Shown here in pieces: positions 49,751 through 58,580 of a stretch of 64,000 nt of DNA. The position numbers and the translations under genes are program-made. The stretch covers positions 1 to 64,000 of the IMG/VR virus record IMGVR_UViG_3300021961_000033, one strand, 5' to 3'. Under the pieces are notes generated by a model that worked only from the letters and a program-made list of their open reading frames with translations, was not told the origin of the DNA and made no database searches. The DNA comes from a virus. The first letter of the stretch is position 1. Every line of letters begins with the position of its first letter.

Positions 49751-50728
49751 TTAGGACTTTTGTCTTGCGCGAATCATTGCAAGAATGTCATCCGCACTCT
49801 TACCGCCTGACTCTGCTGGTGCTGTTGCTACTGGAGCTGGCTGTGGTGCTGCTTCTACAACTGGTTCAGGTGCAGTCGCAGGTGCTGGCGCTGGAGTTGC
49901 TGCTGGTGCAGGGGTGTCAGACACAGAGGATCCTGCAGGAGCATCAACGCCATATGGGCGATAGTATTGCCCAAAACGCTCAACATCATACGCATCGCCA
50001 TCAACTGATGCTTCAAACATCTCCTTGATAGCATTTAGTTCTACCTCACTAGGACGTTTGGGTAGAAAATCGGACAAATTGTATAAGCCGTGTTCATCAA
50101 TAGCAGCCTTTTGTGCCGCAGTTACAGCGGTTTCTTTGCGAGCCCATTTACTTGTGCTATAATCTGCATACTGACCCTTGGTAGTCTTTGTGATGCGGAA
50201 GTCAAGTCCTGCATCAAGATCAGTTGGTAGCTCCTGGATATCTGGATCCATAAGTGCATCTTTAATAATACCAAAAATGCTTGGACTAATTACAAACCTG
50301 CGAATTGGATTCTCAGGAGTTTCGTCTTCTACCATTGGGTTTTCGTTCACAAAGCCCTGGAAGATATAGCTACGTTTCTTCCAATATTTGCGGCCCATTT
50401 CTTCTAAACTGGAGTCCTTGAACCATCCACGTACTTCACTGAGTACTGGACAGGCATCGTTCCACATTTCTACGCAGGGTACCTGTACTACTACCTGCTT
50501 GCTGTCCATCTGTCCTTTTACACCATTAAATGGTAAACGGATCATTAGACGCTCTTTCCAAAAGAATGTATTGGAAGGATCGCCATCCGCAAGGAATCGA
50601 ACAACTGCTGTTGAGCCTTCTGGGATATTCCAATGTGGGAAAATTGCGTTGTCGCCGCCGCCGCTTGTACGCTCTGTGCGTGTTTCTTGTGCTTTTAGTT
50701 TTGCACGAATTTCTGCTAAAGATGCCAT
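49751..50728 (-). CDS. 32: Single-stranded DNA-binding protein gp32
   Basis: 325 aa. Basic N-terminus (LAEIRAKLKAQETR) for cooperative binding, core with FPHWNIPEGSTAVVRFLADGD, FNGVKGQMDSK and VQVPCVEMWNDACPV, whose Cys may bind zinc, followed by YIFQGFVNENPM. An Ala/Pro linker (about 270-310) precedes the short C-terminus SADDILAMIRARQKS, less acidic than in T4. Coats ssDNA in replication and recombination. The leader holds the TAGGC array. Confidence 0.92.
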   Translation of the reverse strand: MASLAEIRAKLKAQETRTERTSGGGDNAIFPHWNIPEGSTAVVRFLADGDPSNTFFWKERLMIRLPFNGVKGQMDSKQVVVQVPCVEMWNDACPVLSEVRGWFKDSSLEEMGRKYWKKRSYIFQGFVNENPMVEDETPENPIRRFVISPSIFGIIKDALMDPDIQELPTDLDAGLDFRITKTTKGQYADYSTSKWARKETAVTAAQKAAIDEHGLYNLSDFLPKRPSEVELNAIKEMFEASVDGDAYDVERFGQYYRPYGVDAPAGSSVSDTPAPAATPAPAPATAPEPVVEAAPQPAPVATAPAESGGKSADDILAMIRARQKS

Positions 50729-50731
50729 AGT

Positions 50732-50775
50732 GCCTATTCTCCTTTGCCTATTGTTTTAGCCTTTGTTAATGCCTA
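50732..50775 (-). repeat. TAGGC repeat array in leader (array 3)
   Basis: On the minus strand TAGGC at + 50732, 50746 and 50771 and AAGGC at 50759, spaced 14, 13 and 12 nt, ending 3 nt before the ATG. An AAGGAGAAT SD lies between copies. Gp32 of T4 represses its own translation through its leader, so an operator role is possible. Confidence 0.6.
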
Positions 50776-50800
50776 AATCATACTCTACACTAACTCTTAT

Positions 50801-50830
50801 AGTGTATGACATTCGTATTTATCTTGTCAA
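50801..50830 (-). promoter_or_regulatory. Sigma70-type promoter for gp32
   Basis: TTGACA, 18 nt, TACACT; the transcript would carry about 65 nt of leader including the TAGGC array. Confidence 0.55.
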
Positions 50831-50863
50831 CAATTAAATTTAAGTTTTTTTGATATAAAAATT

Positions 50864-51967
50864 TTATAAGATTTTGAAATTTTTGTAATTTTTTTGATTA
50901 CTAATTTTATCTAATTTTTTTGAGTCTAATTTTCTTATTAGCTCTTTATTGATATGTGCACTTTTTGCTTGTTTTATTATTAGGTCTTTACTAGCAGATA
51001 ATATTGTTTCAGATAAAGTAATATCTTTAAAAGGAGTAAAAGTTAGTGTCCTATCTAAATGCCAATGTTGATGATCATTAATATTCATATCTAACACAGA
51101 GTGAAATACGTCATCATTGATGGAGGACGGTATGTCTATATTCTTTTTTTTAAAATAAGTGTAATGATAATCATCTGGAGTAAGAATGTCGTCTAAGGTA
51201 AGTCCCCAATGTTTCAATATCATCGCCAATGCAGTTGGGCCACGTAACATGTTTTCATCGCCGTTGCCGCCGGTAACTAATACACAATCTGCGTCCCATA
51301 AATGTATTTGATTATATGCCCAAAACTGTTTTAATCTCATAACGTTAGATTTATAAAACGGAGTTAATTTAATATAAATGTAATCTAGTAATTCATAGTT
51401 TTTAGTAAAATGATCTATATATGCCCATAAAGTTGTAGTGTCTATACCACCAGTTAAAAAAACTTTTAAAGGTAGTGTATTGTGTGTTAAAAACTGTTCT
51501 ACTGTTGTGCACAGTTTGTTATGTAGAGTTTCAATAACTTGCTCATTAGTCAGTGTATTGTTTGGATATGTAAAAGGTTTATACCATTGCTTGTTTACAG
51601 TCAAATCGGACTGTACTTCAACTATACAGTCAGCCCAAATTTGTTCTTCACTTTCATGTAAATTAGTTAAGTAATCACTTGACACCCATAGGGGAAATCC
51701 TCTATTAGTATCATGAATAAGTCTTACACTATTGCTATCTGCAATGAAAGCACAAAAGTTACCTTTAAAAGTAGGGAAAGACTGCTCCTGTAAATCTCCT
51801 AAACAATCCTCTAATCGACAATGATTTACATAGCCTTTGTATACAAATGTATACTTCTCAATAGTTTTTGTATTCCAGCCATCATCAGTGCTTAAAACCA
51901 AGTTATTTGGTAGCACATAATGGTTAGGAAAATTTTTATCTAATTTTTTAGATAGATTAAAAAACAT
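50864..51967 (-). CDS. Asparagine-synthetase-like protein
   Basis: 367 aa. LTGGIDTTTLWAYI (171-184) is the PP-loop equivalent of SGGLDSS, and LVTGGNGDENMLRG (230-243) the later SGxGGDE-like block. Residues 65-105 (GNFCAFIADSN, NRGFPLW) resemble the glutaminase domain, but residue 2 is Phe, not the Cys nucleophile, so glutamine cannot be used that way. It may use ammonia or another amine, or adenylate a different acid (as in beta-lactam synthetases). ATG is 6 nt from a perfect -10 box. Confidence 0.78.
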   Translation of the reverse strand: MFFNLSKKLDKNFPNHYVLPNNLVLSTDDGWNTKTIEKYTFVYKGYVNHCRLEDCLGDLQEQSFPTFKGNFCAFIADSNSVRLIHDTNRGFPLWVSSDYLTNLHESEEQIWADCIVEVQSDLTVNKQWYKPFTYPNNTLTNEQVIETLHNKLCTTVEQFLTHNTLPLKVFLTGGIDTTTLWAYIDHFTKNYELLDYIYIKLTPFYKSNVMRLKQFWAYNQIHLWDADCVLVTGGNGDENMLRGPTALAMILKHWGLTLDDILTPDDYHYTYFKKKNIDIPSSINDDVFHSVLDMNINDHQHWHLDRTLTFTPFKDITLSETILSASKDLIIKQAKSAHINKELIRKLDSKKLDKISNQKNYKNFKIL

Positions 51968-51973
51968 AATACT

Positions 51974-52001
51974 ATTATAACATATTTGTTCTAGTTGTCA
52001 A
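51974..52001 (-). promoter_or_regulatory. Sigma70-type promoter, consensus, leaderless type
   Basis: TTGACA, 16 nt ending ATGT, TATAAT, then AGTATT and ATG 51967. No SD. Confidence 0.8.
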
Positions 52002-52003
52002 AT

Positions 52004-52027
52004 GAAGAGGCCCTTGCGGACCTCTTC
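52004..52027 (-). terminator. Terminator hairpin with GCAA-type loop
   Basis: GAAGAGGTCC/GGGCCTCTTC with loop GCAA on the minus strand, after the gene ending at 52050. T run is weak, so efficiency is uncertain. Confidence 0.6.
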
Positions 52028-52049
52028 TAGTTTGTTATTTTTGTGTTGA

Positions 52050-54470
52050 TTATTTGCTTTCGATGTCTTGTAGTTTTCTCATTTCTCTAGCAACTATACT
52101 TCTTGGTGTTATTCGATAGCCTGGTTCGCCTTCTCTTAGCCCGTGATTGCTTCTTGCTGTTGACCCTATGCCTGACATGCGTTTAATCCAGTCTAGTTCG
52201 TCAGTGCCTTCCTGTGCTTGTTCTACGCTTTCCATTGGTTCCATATCGTCATAATATTTTTCATCAGATTCCATTCTCTTCTGATCTAGATATTCTTGTG
52301 TAACTACGCCTGGGTGCATTGCCATAATTTCTTCGTCACTTGCACCATCTTGAATCATTTCTTCAACATGCTGGTCAATGTCTCTCATTTTGCCTTCATC
52401 AACCTGGGTTTCGTCTTCTCTCATCTTTCTATGAGGCTTGCCGCAACCTTCGTCCATGCCTTCATCTATAGTGTTGCCTAGTTCTAGTTCACCTTTCCAG
52501 TAGTCTTCCATGTATGCTGCTACTTCACGGCGAACTGATGTATTAAAGATACGATTCCAATCTGTGCCTACACTGTGCTGTTGTGCATAACGCTTGGCAG
52601 CATCTGTTGCCCAGTACATCCAAAGTTTCTTAGCCAACTCGCTGTCGTATACACCCTTTGCCATTTTCCTTGCAAGGTTTTTAACAATTGGTGTAGTGCG
52701 TTGACGATACAAGTCACCATCGTTCTCGCCAAATAGTACTAGCTCATGAGCTTCATCGCTCATAGCAGAAGCATCTGATGAAGTTGCTTCGCCTACTTTT
52801 TTACCCATTGACTTTTTGATTGCCTTGTCACGAGCAGCCATGTAATCATCGCTGTCAATGTCTCCATCACCGTCATGATCCTTGCCTTTTTTCTCGCCGA
52901 TAAGTTCTGACATACTGTCTTCATATTCTGCAAAATAATCTCTGCTGCTTACGCCTGTGACTTCTTGTGCTTTCATATCAATACTCTCTTCTGCTTTTTT
53001 GTGCTGAGCCAAATACATTTTTGCTAATTCAATTGCTTGTTTCTTCTGGCCTTTAAATTCTGGTGTGTCTACCTGTCCAAATGGACCGCCTTGACTACCA
53101 ATTTTTTCTGCCATATCAGCAGCAAAAATACTTACTTCATCATCTACTGCTCTACTCGCAATGTCTACTAGAATCATCTGTAGCACTGCTTTGTTATCTC
53201 TAGCAGTAAACTTTGGCATCTCGCCTGGAATAAGTTTTAGATCACTTGGTACTGTAAATTCACGACCTGGAGCATCGCCACGGTCACTGTCATCCATGTT
53301 AAGTTCTCCATAGCCAGGATTTTTAAATCTACTAGCAACTTTCTGTCCTTCACGGTCCTGCTTGTCCTGTGTAAATGATCCAATCTCTTTGCCAGCTACA
53401 GTTGCAGTAAGTGTAATTGTACCTTTGTCGTCTTCGTCTCTCTGGATTTCTGCACCATTCTTTTTAGCAGCAGCAATGAAATCGTCCATATCGTAATAAT
53501 CACCGCTTTTCTTTTCTTGTAATTTCATTGCTTTACCCACAGCAGATAAACTGCCTTCTAGTCTGTCATCAAATACTGATCTTGTTAATTTAGATTTGAT
53601 ATCATTAATATCATCATCAGATACTTCAACAGCATCTGGTGAGTAGTTTTCAAAATAATCTGTATAGCCTTTTTGTTTGCTAATACTTTCTAGTGTGCTT
53701 TTTAAACCATAATATCTGCCAGTTGCTTTTTCAATAATGTCTTGTGCGTCTTCATTTACATAGTCATTGCGTTTAACACCACGAACAAAATCTTTTAGTT
53801 GTGACATTTCTGCCATGATTTCTGAAATGTGTTCGCCATATTGATCGTTTTGATAACCGCCATTGCTAATATGACGTGCCATTGCTCTAGCACCAGGTAG
53901 GTAGTTGTTTTCAAAACGGAATCGTTCGCCCTGGCCGTTTTCAATATAAATTGCTTTAATGTTTCTACTACGAGCGCCGTGACGTTCTTCATCAACAGTG
54001 CGAGTATGCTGAACAATAAGTTTTGCACCATTTAAATCCTGGTAACTCTTTTGCTTGCTGCCGTAAAGTCTGCTTTCCATAGCAAGTTCTTCCTCTGTCT
54101 TATTCTGATTGGCGAGATATTCGTAATCTTTTTTGTCAAGTCTAGTTTTACTAATGTTTTTTGCTTCATAGTTTAACATGTTAGCAGTAGCAAAATGTTT
54201 TAGTCCTGTAAGGAAATCATAAAATCCTTGTGTAGCGTCTGCATCCTGTTCGGTAACAATGTCGTTGTTAAAATAGACTTTTAGGGCACCTTCATCAACT
54301 AGACTTACTACTACACTGCCTAATTTTTGTCCCTGATTTGTATAATCAAATTCAAAAAATACTGCCTCTTGGGGCATGAGTGTTTGCTGGCCATCTGCTT
54401 TGCCCAGCGTTAGGTTTCCGAATTTTCCACGGAGTTTATTGAATAAGTCTTTTGATGTCGTGTCTGCCAT
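52050..54470 (-). CDS. Large virion-type protein with EF-hand-like site
   Basis: 806 aa. Globular N-terminus (residues 25-130), then long charged helical stretches. Near 527-545, KDHDGDGDIDSDDYMAARD is an EF-hand/dockerin-type calcium loop with the DxDxDG pattern, a hallmark I recall in virion proteins of marine T4-like phages. Late-type box ends 7 nt before the ATG; no SD. Likely a structural or head-internal protein. Confidence 0.72.
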   Translation of the reverse strand: MADTTSKDLFNKLRGKFGNLTLGKADGQQTLMPQEAVFFEFDYTNQGQKLGSVVVSLVDEGALKVYFNNDIVTEQDADATQGFYDFLTGLKHFATANMLNYEAKNISKTRLDKKDYEYLANQNKTEEELAMESRLYGSKQKSYQDLNGAKLIVQHTRTVDEERHGARSRNIKAIYIENGQGERFRFENNYLPGARAMARHISNGGYQNDQYGEHISEIMAEMSQLKDFVRGVKRNDYVNEDAQDIIEKATGRYYGLKSTLESISKQKGYTDYFENYSPDAVEVSDDDINDIKSKLTRSVFDDRLEGSLSAVGKAMKLQEKKSGDYYDMDDFIAAAKKNGAEIQRDEDDKGTITLTATVAGKEIGSFTQDKQDREGQKVASRFKNPGYGELNMDDSDRGDAPGREFTVPSDLKLIPGEMPKFTARDNKAVLQMILVDIASRAVDDEVSIFAADMAEKIGSQGGPFGQVDTPEFKGQKKQAIELAKMYLAQHKKAEESIDMKAQEVTGVSSRDYFAEYEDSMSELIGEKKGKDHDGDGDIDSDDYMAARDKAIKKSMGKKVGEATSSDASAMSDEAHELVLFGENDGDLYRQRTTPIVKNLARKMAKGVYDSELAKKLWMYWATDAAKRYAQQHSVGTDWNRIFNTSVRREVAAYMEDYWKGELELGNTIDEGMDEGCGKPHRKMREDETQVDEGKMRDIDQHVEEMIQDGASDEEIMAMHPGVVTQEYLDQKRMESDEKYYDDMEPMESVEQAQEGTDELDWIKRMSGIGSTARSNHGLREGEPGYRITPRSIVAREMRKLQDIESK

Positions 54471-54477
54471 TATATTG

Positions 54478-54484
54478 TATTTAT
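54478..54484 (-). promoter_or_regulatory. T4-late-like promoter box
   Basis: ATAAATA on the minus strand, 7 nt before ATG 54470; leaderless-type. Confidence 0.5.
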
Positions 54485-54489
54485 TACTT

Positions 54490-56055
54490 TTAAACTATTA
54501 CAAAGGGCATCGGAGCGATGTCTTGATCGCTTCCGTCCCTCATGTGATTATCTAGTTCTGGTAGATAGTTTTTAATTTCTGTAGCCATACGCACTGCTAG
54601 TAGTGTAGCCATAACTAAGTCATCAGTTTCGCCTATCTTTGCAGCATAACTTGTACCATTTGCTATAAAGTTTTTAAGTTCACTAACAAGAAGTTTACTT
54701 TTTACTTTAAGTCTGTCTGTTTCTACCATGGTTTTTAACTTGCTACAATAAGTTAACTTACTTCTCTGTGTGGTGTTAAAGCCTTTTCTGAACCTTCTAC
54801 TGTTGCCATGTGCTTTACTTTCACTTAAAAACACGCCAGTAATGTTTTCTTCGCCACGCTCGTATATGCTAATAAGAGCTGCTTCGCCAAGTGTATTGTT
54901 TTCCACACTGTAGTACACGCTGTTTGAGTCACCAATCTGATCACCTATAAACTTACATATACCTGATAAAATGTCTATTTGCTGTGGTATAGCACTCTTG
55001 TTATGACACCATTCTGCAACTTGTATCATGCTTGGTGCTTCAAATACCTGTATTGCAGCAGGATCACCACCTGTTCCTAAACTGGGATCCAAGGCAACAA
55101 TATATGTGCAGCCACGCTCGGGCATTTTATACCAACGCACTGTGCCCTGCTTGTGTATAGGATCTGTGCCAATCATATTTGTAAGAACAAGACTATCGAT
55201 TAAAGTTTCGTCATTAATAATAAACTCGCAATCATGTTCACGTCTAAAACGCTCCTCACCAATGCGTCCTAATTCTTCTTCTTTCCACTTTTCGTCTCTG
55301 TCAGGATGCTCCCACCAGTAACTGCGATATGCTTTAAAACCGTTTACGCCAATATCTGTTTCGTTACCGTGTGCATCAAAACACTTGTTTGCATCTCTCC
55401 AGATCATAGCAAACTGGTCTTCATCACTGTTAGGCGTGCTTGTAATAATTGCCTGTCCACCAGTAGCAAGTGTAGGAGAAATACTTGTCCAGAATTCTCT
55501 AGCAATACTTGGTCTCACAAACGCAAACTCGTCACAGTATAGCATACTAATACTTAAACCACGTCCGGTATTATCAGTAGTTGCCTGTGCTATAATTCTA
55601 CTACCGTTATCAAACTCTATACTACCCTTATTGTAACTGGTAACACCAGCACGGATATGATTAGGACATAGTTCATATCCATATCTAATACGCTGCATAA
55701 TTTCCTGAGCACCAGAATATTTGTGTGCTGCAATAAGGATAATACTATCTGGCACAAACATAGCACGCCATAACAAGTAACCCGCAGCGGTAGTTGTTTT
55801 ACCAGTTTGTCTAGGTAACATGTTAACATTAAATCTAAAATTATGATAGGTATCTAATAATTTTTGTTGATATTCAAACGGTGTGTATAACAACTTGCCC
55901 TTTGTAGGATGCTGTATATAAAAATAGTTCTCCAAGAAATGCATAGGTCCTGATCTACTATCAGCACATGCTGCAAACTCTTGGATTTGTTTATGGGTAT
56001 AACTTTCTTGTTTATGTGCTTTTTTAATTAAAACGCCATCTAAACTTTTAGACAT
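54490..56055 (-). CDS. 17: Terminase large subunit gp17
   Basis: 521 aa. Walker A PRQTGKTT (81-88), Walker B MLYCDEFAF (171-179), coupling motif ITSTPNS (204-210), then RNase H-like nuclease with Asp323 in ALDPSLG, Glu near 395 in SVENNT, and Asp near 490 in DDLVMATLL. T4 gp17 is 610 aa, so this is shorter at the ends. It cuts and pumps DNA into the head with gp16. SD AGGAT. Confidence 0.95.
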   Translation of the reverse strand: MSKSLDGVLIKKAHKQESYTHKQIQEFAACADSRSGPMHFLENYFYIQHPTKGKLLYTPFEYQQKLLDTYHNFRFNVNMLPRQTGKTTTAAGYLLWRAMFVPDSIILIAAHKYSGAQEIMQRIRYGYELCPNHIRAGVTSYNKGSIEFDNGSRIIAQATTDNTGRGLSISMLYCDEFAFVRPSIAREFWTSISPTLATGGQAIITSTPNSDEDQFAMIWRDANKCFDAHGNETDIGVNGFKAYRSYWWEHPDRDEKWKEEELGRIGEERFRREHDCEFIINDETLIDSLVLTNMIGTDPIHKQGTVRWYKMPERGCTYIVALDPSLGTGGDPAAIQVFEAPSMIQVAEWCHNKSAIPQQIDILSGICKFIGDQIGDSNSVYYSVENNTLGEAALISIYERGEENITGVFLSESKAHGNSRRFRKGFNTTQRSKLTYCSKLKTMVETDRLKVKSKLLVSELKNFIANGTSYAAKIGETDDLVMATLLAVRMATEIKNYLPELDNHMRDGSDQDIAPMPFVIV

Positions 56056-56058
56056 AAC

Positions 56059-56487
56059 TTATCCTATTATTATAGTTTTATGCTTCTTGTGTGTGCAAAG
56101 TGTTATGAAATCTGCAACAAAGTCAAAGTGTGTTGATAGCAAACTAAACACTTCATGACTCATTCGCATACTTGCAATATCATAACTGTTTGACCCTATC
56201 TCACGATAGTATCGTTTATTTAATCCATACCGCCTACCATATTTGGGAAACACCCCACTTAAAAATAGACATGTATCGCCTAGCTCTTTTGCTTGGCTTA
56301 AATCTTTTCTTCTAAGTTTGCTGTAGGCATCAGCAAAACTTCTTTCAGGGAGGAAGTCTGGTTTATCGATGAAACTGGCTAATAAAGCGCCTACATAAAC
56401 TGTAACATCCTCTGGTAATTCATATCCTGTCTCTGTCTGTGTGTTAAGAACTATCTCGTTCATTGGGACAAAATATTCATCACGCAT
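56059..56487 (-). CDS. Conserved phage protein, 142 aa
   Basis: 142 aa starting MRDEYFVPMNEIVLNTQTETGYELPED. CLFLSGVFPKYGRRYGLNKRYY is a Gly/Arg/Tyr-rich conserved-looking segment. Helical C-terminus. Located between packaging genes with SD GAGGAGTAAG. Function unknown; a role in packaging or head assembly is inference. Confidence 0.75.
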   Translation of the reverse strand: MRDEYFVPMNEIVLNTQTETGYELPEDVTVYVGALLASFIDKPDFLPERSFADAYSKLRRKDLSQAKELGDTCLFLSGVFPKYGRRYGLNKRYYREIGSNSYDIASMRMSHEVFSLLSTHFDFVADFITLCTHKKHKTIIIG

Positions 56488-56527
56488 ATCTTACTCCTCA
56501 TATATGAATACTTATCACAAAGTGAAA

Positions 56528-56546
56528 GGGCGGCAAAAAGCCGCCC
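56528..56546 (-). terminator. Rho-independent terminator
   Basis: GGGCGGC/GCCGCCC, five-T loop on the minus strand, then TTTCACTTT. Ends the gene at 56577. Confidence 0.75.
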
Positions 56547-56576
56547 TCTCGAGTAGTTGTTTAGGTATCTAAACTA

Positions 56577-56807
56577 TTACTTACTCTTGTAGATATGGTA
56601 CAAGACCCAGACTGCAACTAGACCAACAAGTCCTTCTGCTGATAAGCCTTTGATAATGCCTGTAACATTAGCAATTACACTCATGTCTGACCAAAACGGA
56701 ACTGAACCTTTGAATAGAACTTCAAGAACAATTCCTAGTGCGATTAGACTTACACCAACGTCTGTTAGTGATGCTGCCCAACCTTTTACTTTTTTAAGAG
56801 CGTCCAT
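56577..56807 (-). CDS. Small membrane protein
   Basis: 76 aa. Two hydrophobic spans: VGVSLIALGIVLEVLF and GLVGLVAVWVLYHIY. Strong SD AAGGAGGAG. Starts MDALKKVKGWAASL. It could be a holin or virion membrane protein; it sits with a second small membrane gene next to the packaging genes. Confidence 0.75.
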   Translation of the reverse strand: MDALKKVKGWAASLTDVGVSLIALGIVLEVLFKGSVPFWSDMSVIANVTGIIKGLSAEGLVGLVAVWVLYHIYKSK

Positions 56808-56834
56808 TTATACTCTCCTCCTTAGAAAAGATTA

Positions 56835-57002
56835 TTAACCTTTTTTAATAATAGTCCAGATACCATAGGCTAAACCTGCCCATGCCACCCATTTAATTAT
56901 TGGACTAGCTATTAAGGCGAGTACGCTGACTGCTATAACTACGCCGCCGTCCCATGATGTACGTTCAGCGAAGCGGTCTTTTACCCAACTTACAATCTTC
57001 AT
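56835..57002 (-). CDS. 55-aa membrane protein
   Basis: 55 aa: MKIVSWVKDRFAERTSWDGG, then VVIAVSVLALIASPIIKW and WAGLAYGIWTII. I recall close relatives as conserved small proteins of marine T4-like phages. SD AAGGAGTAAAAAC precedes the ATG. Function unknown. Together with the 76-aa gene it may form a membrane pair. Confidence 0.8.
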   Translation of the reverse strand: MKIVSWVKDRFAERTSWDGGVVIAVSVLALIASPIIKWVAWAGLAYGIWTIIKKG

Positions 57003-57106
57003 AGTTTTTACTCCTTAGGTATCTGTATTGACAGTGACTATTATGTCACACGCCTGTTGATCCCCTACTTAACTTGAAAAGAGGCTACCTATAACTCGTG
57101 TGTTAC

Positions 57107-58579
57107 TTAATTATCCTTGTTGAGGCTTTCTAAGAAGGCATCATACTTCTTGTAAAAACTTGTAGTGAAGTCTTCTTCTGCTTCAGCTACTTCCTCAATT
57201 TCTCTTGGCTCTTGATCCATTGGATTGTCACCACCTGCCGCAGCTGGATACATTTTCTTAGGACCGTTCATGCCGCCACTTAAACCAATAAGTTGCTCTT
57301 CAGCGTCCATGTATTCTTCTGCTGGATCATTAGCATATTCTTCTACTTTTTCCTGGTAGTCTGTGTAGCCTGCAAGACGCATAAGATCTGCTAGTGTGCT
57401 TACTGGAACTTCTACTGTTTCTTCAACTGCTTCTTCTTCAACTGCATCACATTCCTGTACTTCTGCTTCGTCAATCTCACCATTTATAGCTTGCCAGAAC
57501 TCTTCAGCTCCTTCTTTGGACATACCAAATTCCTCTGCACTATATTCAATAAAATCTTTGAGCTCCATGTCTTCTGCGGCTGCATGCATCATGTCTTTCA
57601 TACTGCCTTCTTCAAGTTCTAAACTTTCAGCAACTATACTAACTGGCTTGTTCATGCCAAGAACGCCACTACGGCCTGCTAATCTTAGAATGTCTTCTAG
57701 TGCAGTATTTTCTTCTTCAGATTCGTATACTTCTTCAATTTCTTCCATTTTAATTGCATCCCTGTTGTATTTTCCTGCAGGCTTTCCCCCACGTTTGAAC
57801 ATTGGCAGTACTGGTTCTTCGCCTGTACCAATGTCACTGTTTGTGCCTGCATTACCGCCTGCTGCTGTAGTTGGTATACCAGTATAACCTTTTCCTGGAG
57901 GCGGAAGTTCTTCTTTATCTACTTTACCTGGAAAAATATTTGCAGTATTTACGGTATCATTGGGATCTTCGCCTGCGCCTATGTCGCTGTTTGTGTTTGA
58001 GTAATCAGCTGATGGTTTACTAGGTTTTGCAGGTTCTTCGTCTGATGCTTTACCTTTAGCTTTGTCATCTAAACCTAAAATGTCTCGCATATCTTTAGCA
58101 AGTTTAGGATTTTTACCAAATGGTAGTTCTGAAGTTACACTTGGTCTAGTAGGTCTACCAGAGTCAGGATATTCATAGTCTACTTTTAGTTTTGCATTAG
58201 ATTCTGCATCTTTTAATTGATCGCCAAATCTTTTTCTAACTACGTCAGGTAACAATCCTTTAGCGGCAAGTGCTTTAGCACTTTTCATATTACCATATCC
58301 TGAAATCTCAGGACCATCGTTGCCCATATAGACATAGTAACCACTTTCAGGATCATACATGCCTGGTAAACTGTGCTTGTCCATAAAATCACCAAGAAGC
58401 TTTGTTCTTGCACGTTCGTTTTTACCAGCCATTGACTTTAGCAAATCTTGATATTCTGATTGAACATCCTCTGTTACTTGGTGTTTACTGGCAGCAGTAA
58501 TACCGCGTTGGATGTCTTCGTTATCATAACCTTTTTCAGCAATCTCTTTTAGTTTCTGCACTACATCAATCATATGCAT
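57107..58579 (-). CDS. Acidic virion-type protein with duplicated motif
   Basis: 490 aa from ATG 58579 (SD AAGGA); the start at 58603 is less likely since it lacks an SD. Helical N-terminus, Pro/Gly-rich middle with the motif TNSDIGxGExP twice (about 196 and 246), then very acidic helices (MELKDFIEYSAEEF). Probable head-internal or structural protein in the packaging cluster. No enzyme motif. Confidence 0.7.
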   Translation of the reverse strand: MHMIDVVQKLKEIAEKGYDNEDIQRGITAASKHQVTEDVQSEYQDLLKSMAGKNERARTKLLGDFMDKHSLPGMYDPESGYYVYMGNDGPEISGYGNMKSAKALAAKGLLPDVVRKRFGDQLKDAESNAKLKVDYEYPDSGRPTRPSVTSELPFGKNPKLAKDMRDILGLDDKAKGKASDEEPAKPSKPSADYSNTNSDIGAGEDPNDTVNTANIFPGKVDKEELPPPGKGYTGIPTTAAGGNAGTNSDIGTGEEPVLPMFKRGGKPAGKYNRDAIKMEEIEEVYESEEENTALEDILRLAGRSGVLGMNKPVSIVAESLELEEGSMKDMMHAAAEDMELKDFIEYSAEEFGMSKEGAEEFWQAINGEIDEAEVQECDAVEEEAVEETVEVPVSTLADLMRLAGYTDYQEKVEEYANDPAEEYMDAEEQLIGLSGGMNGPKKMYPAAAGGDNPMDQEPREIEEVAEAEEDFTTSFYKKYDAFLESLNKDN

Positions 58580-58580
58580 A

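Noticed and set aside
49765-50028. Leu-rich plus-strand frame antisense to gp32
   Set aside because: Arises from the Ala/Pro linker codons of gp32 read backwards.
57035-57060. Inverted repeat GTGAC-TATTAT-GTCAC
   Set aside because: Short stem without T run or adjacent promoter; could be chance. Not called as a feature.
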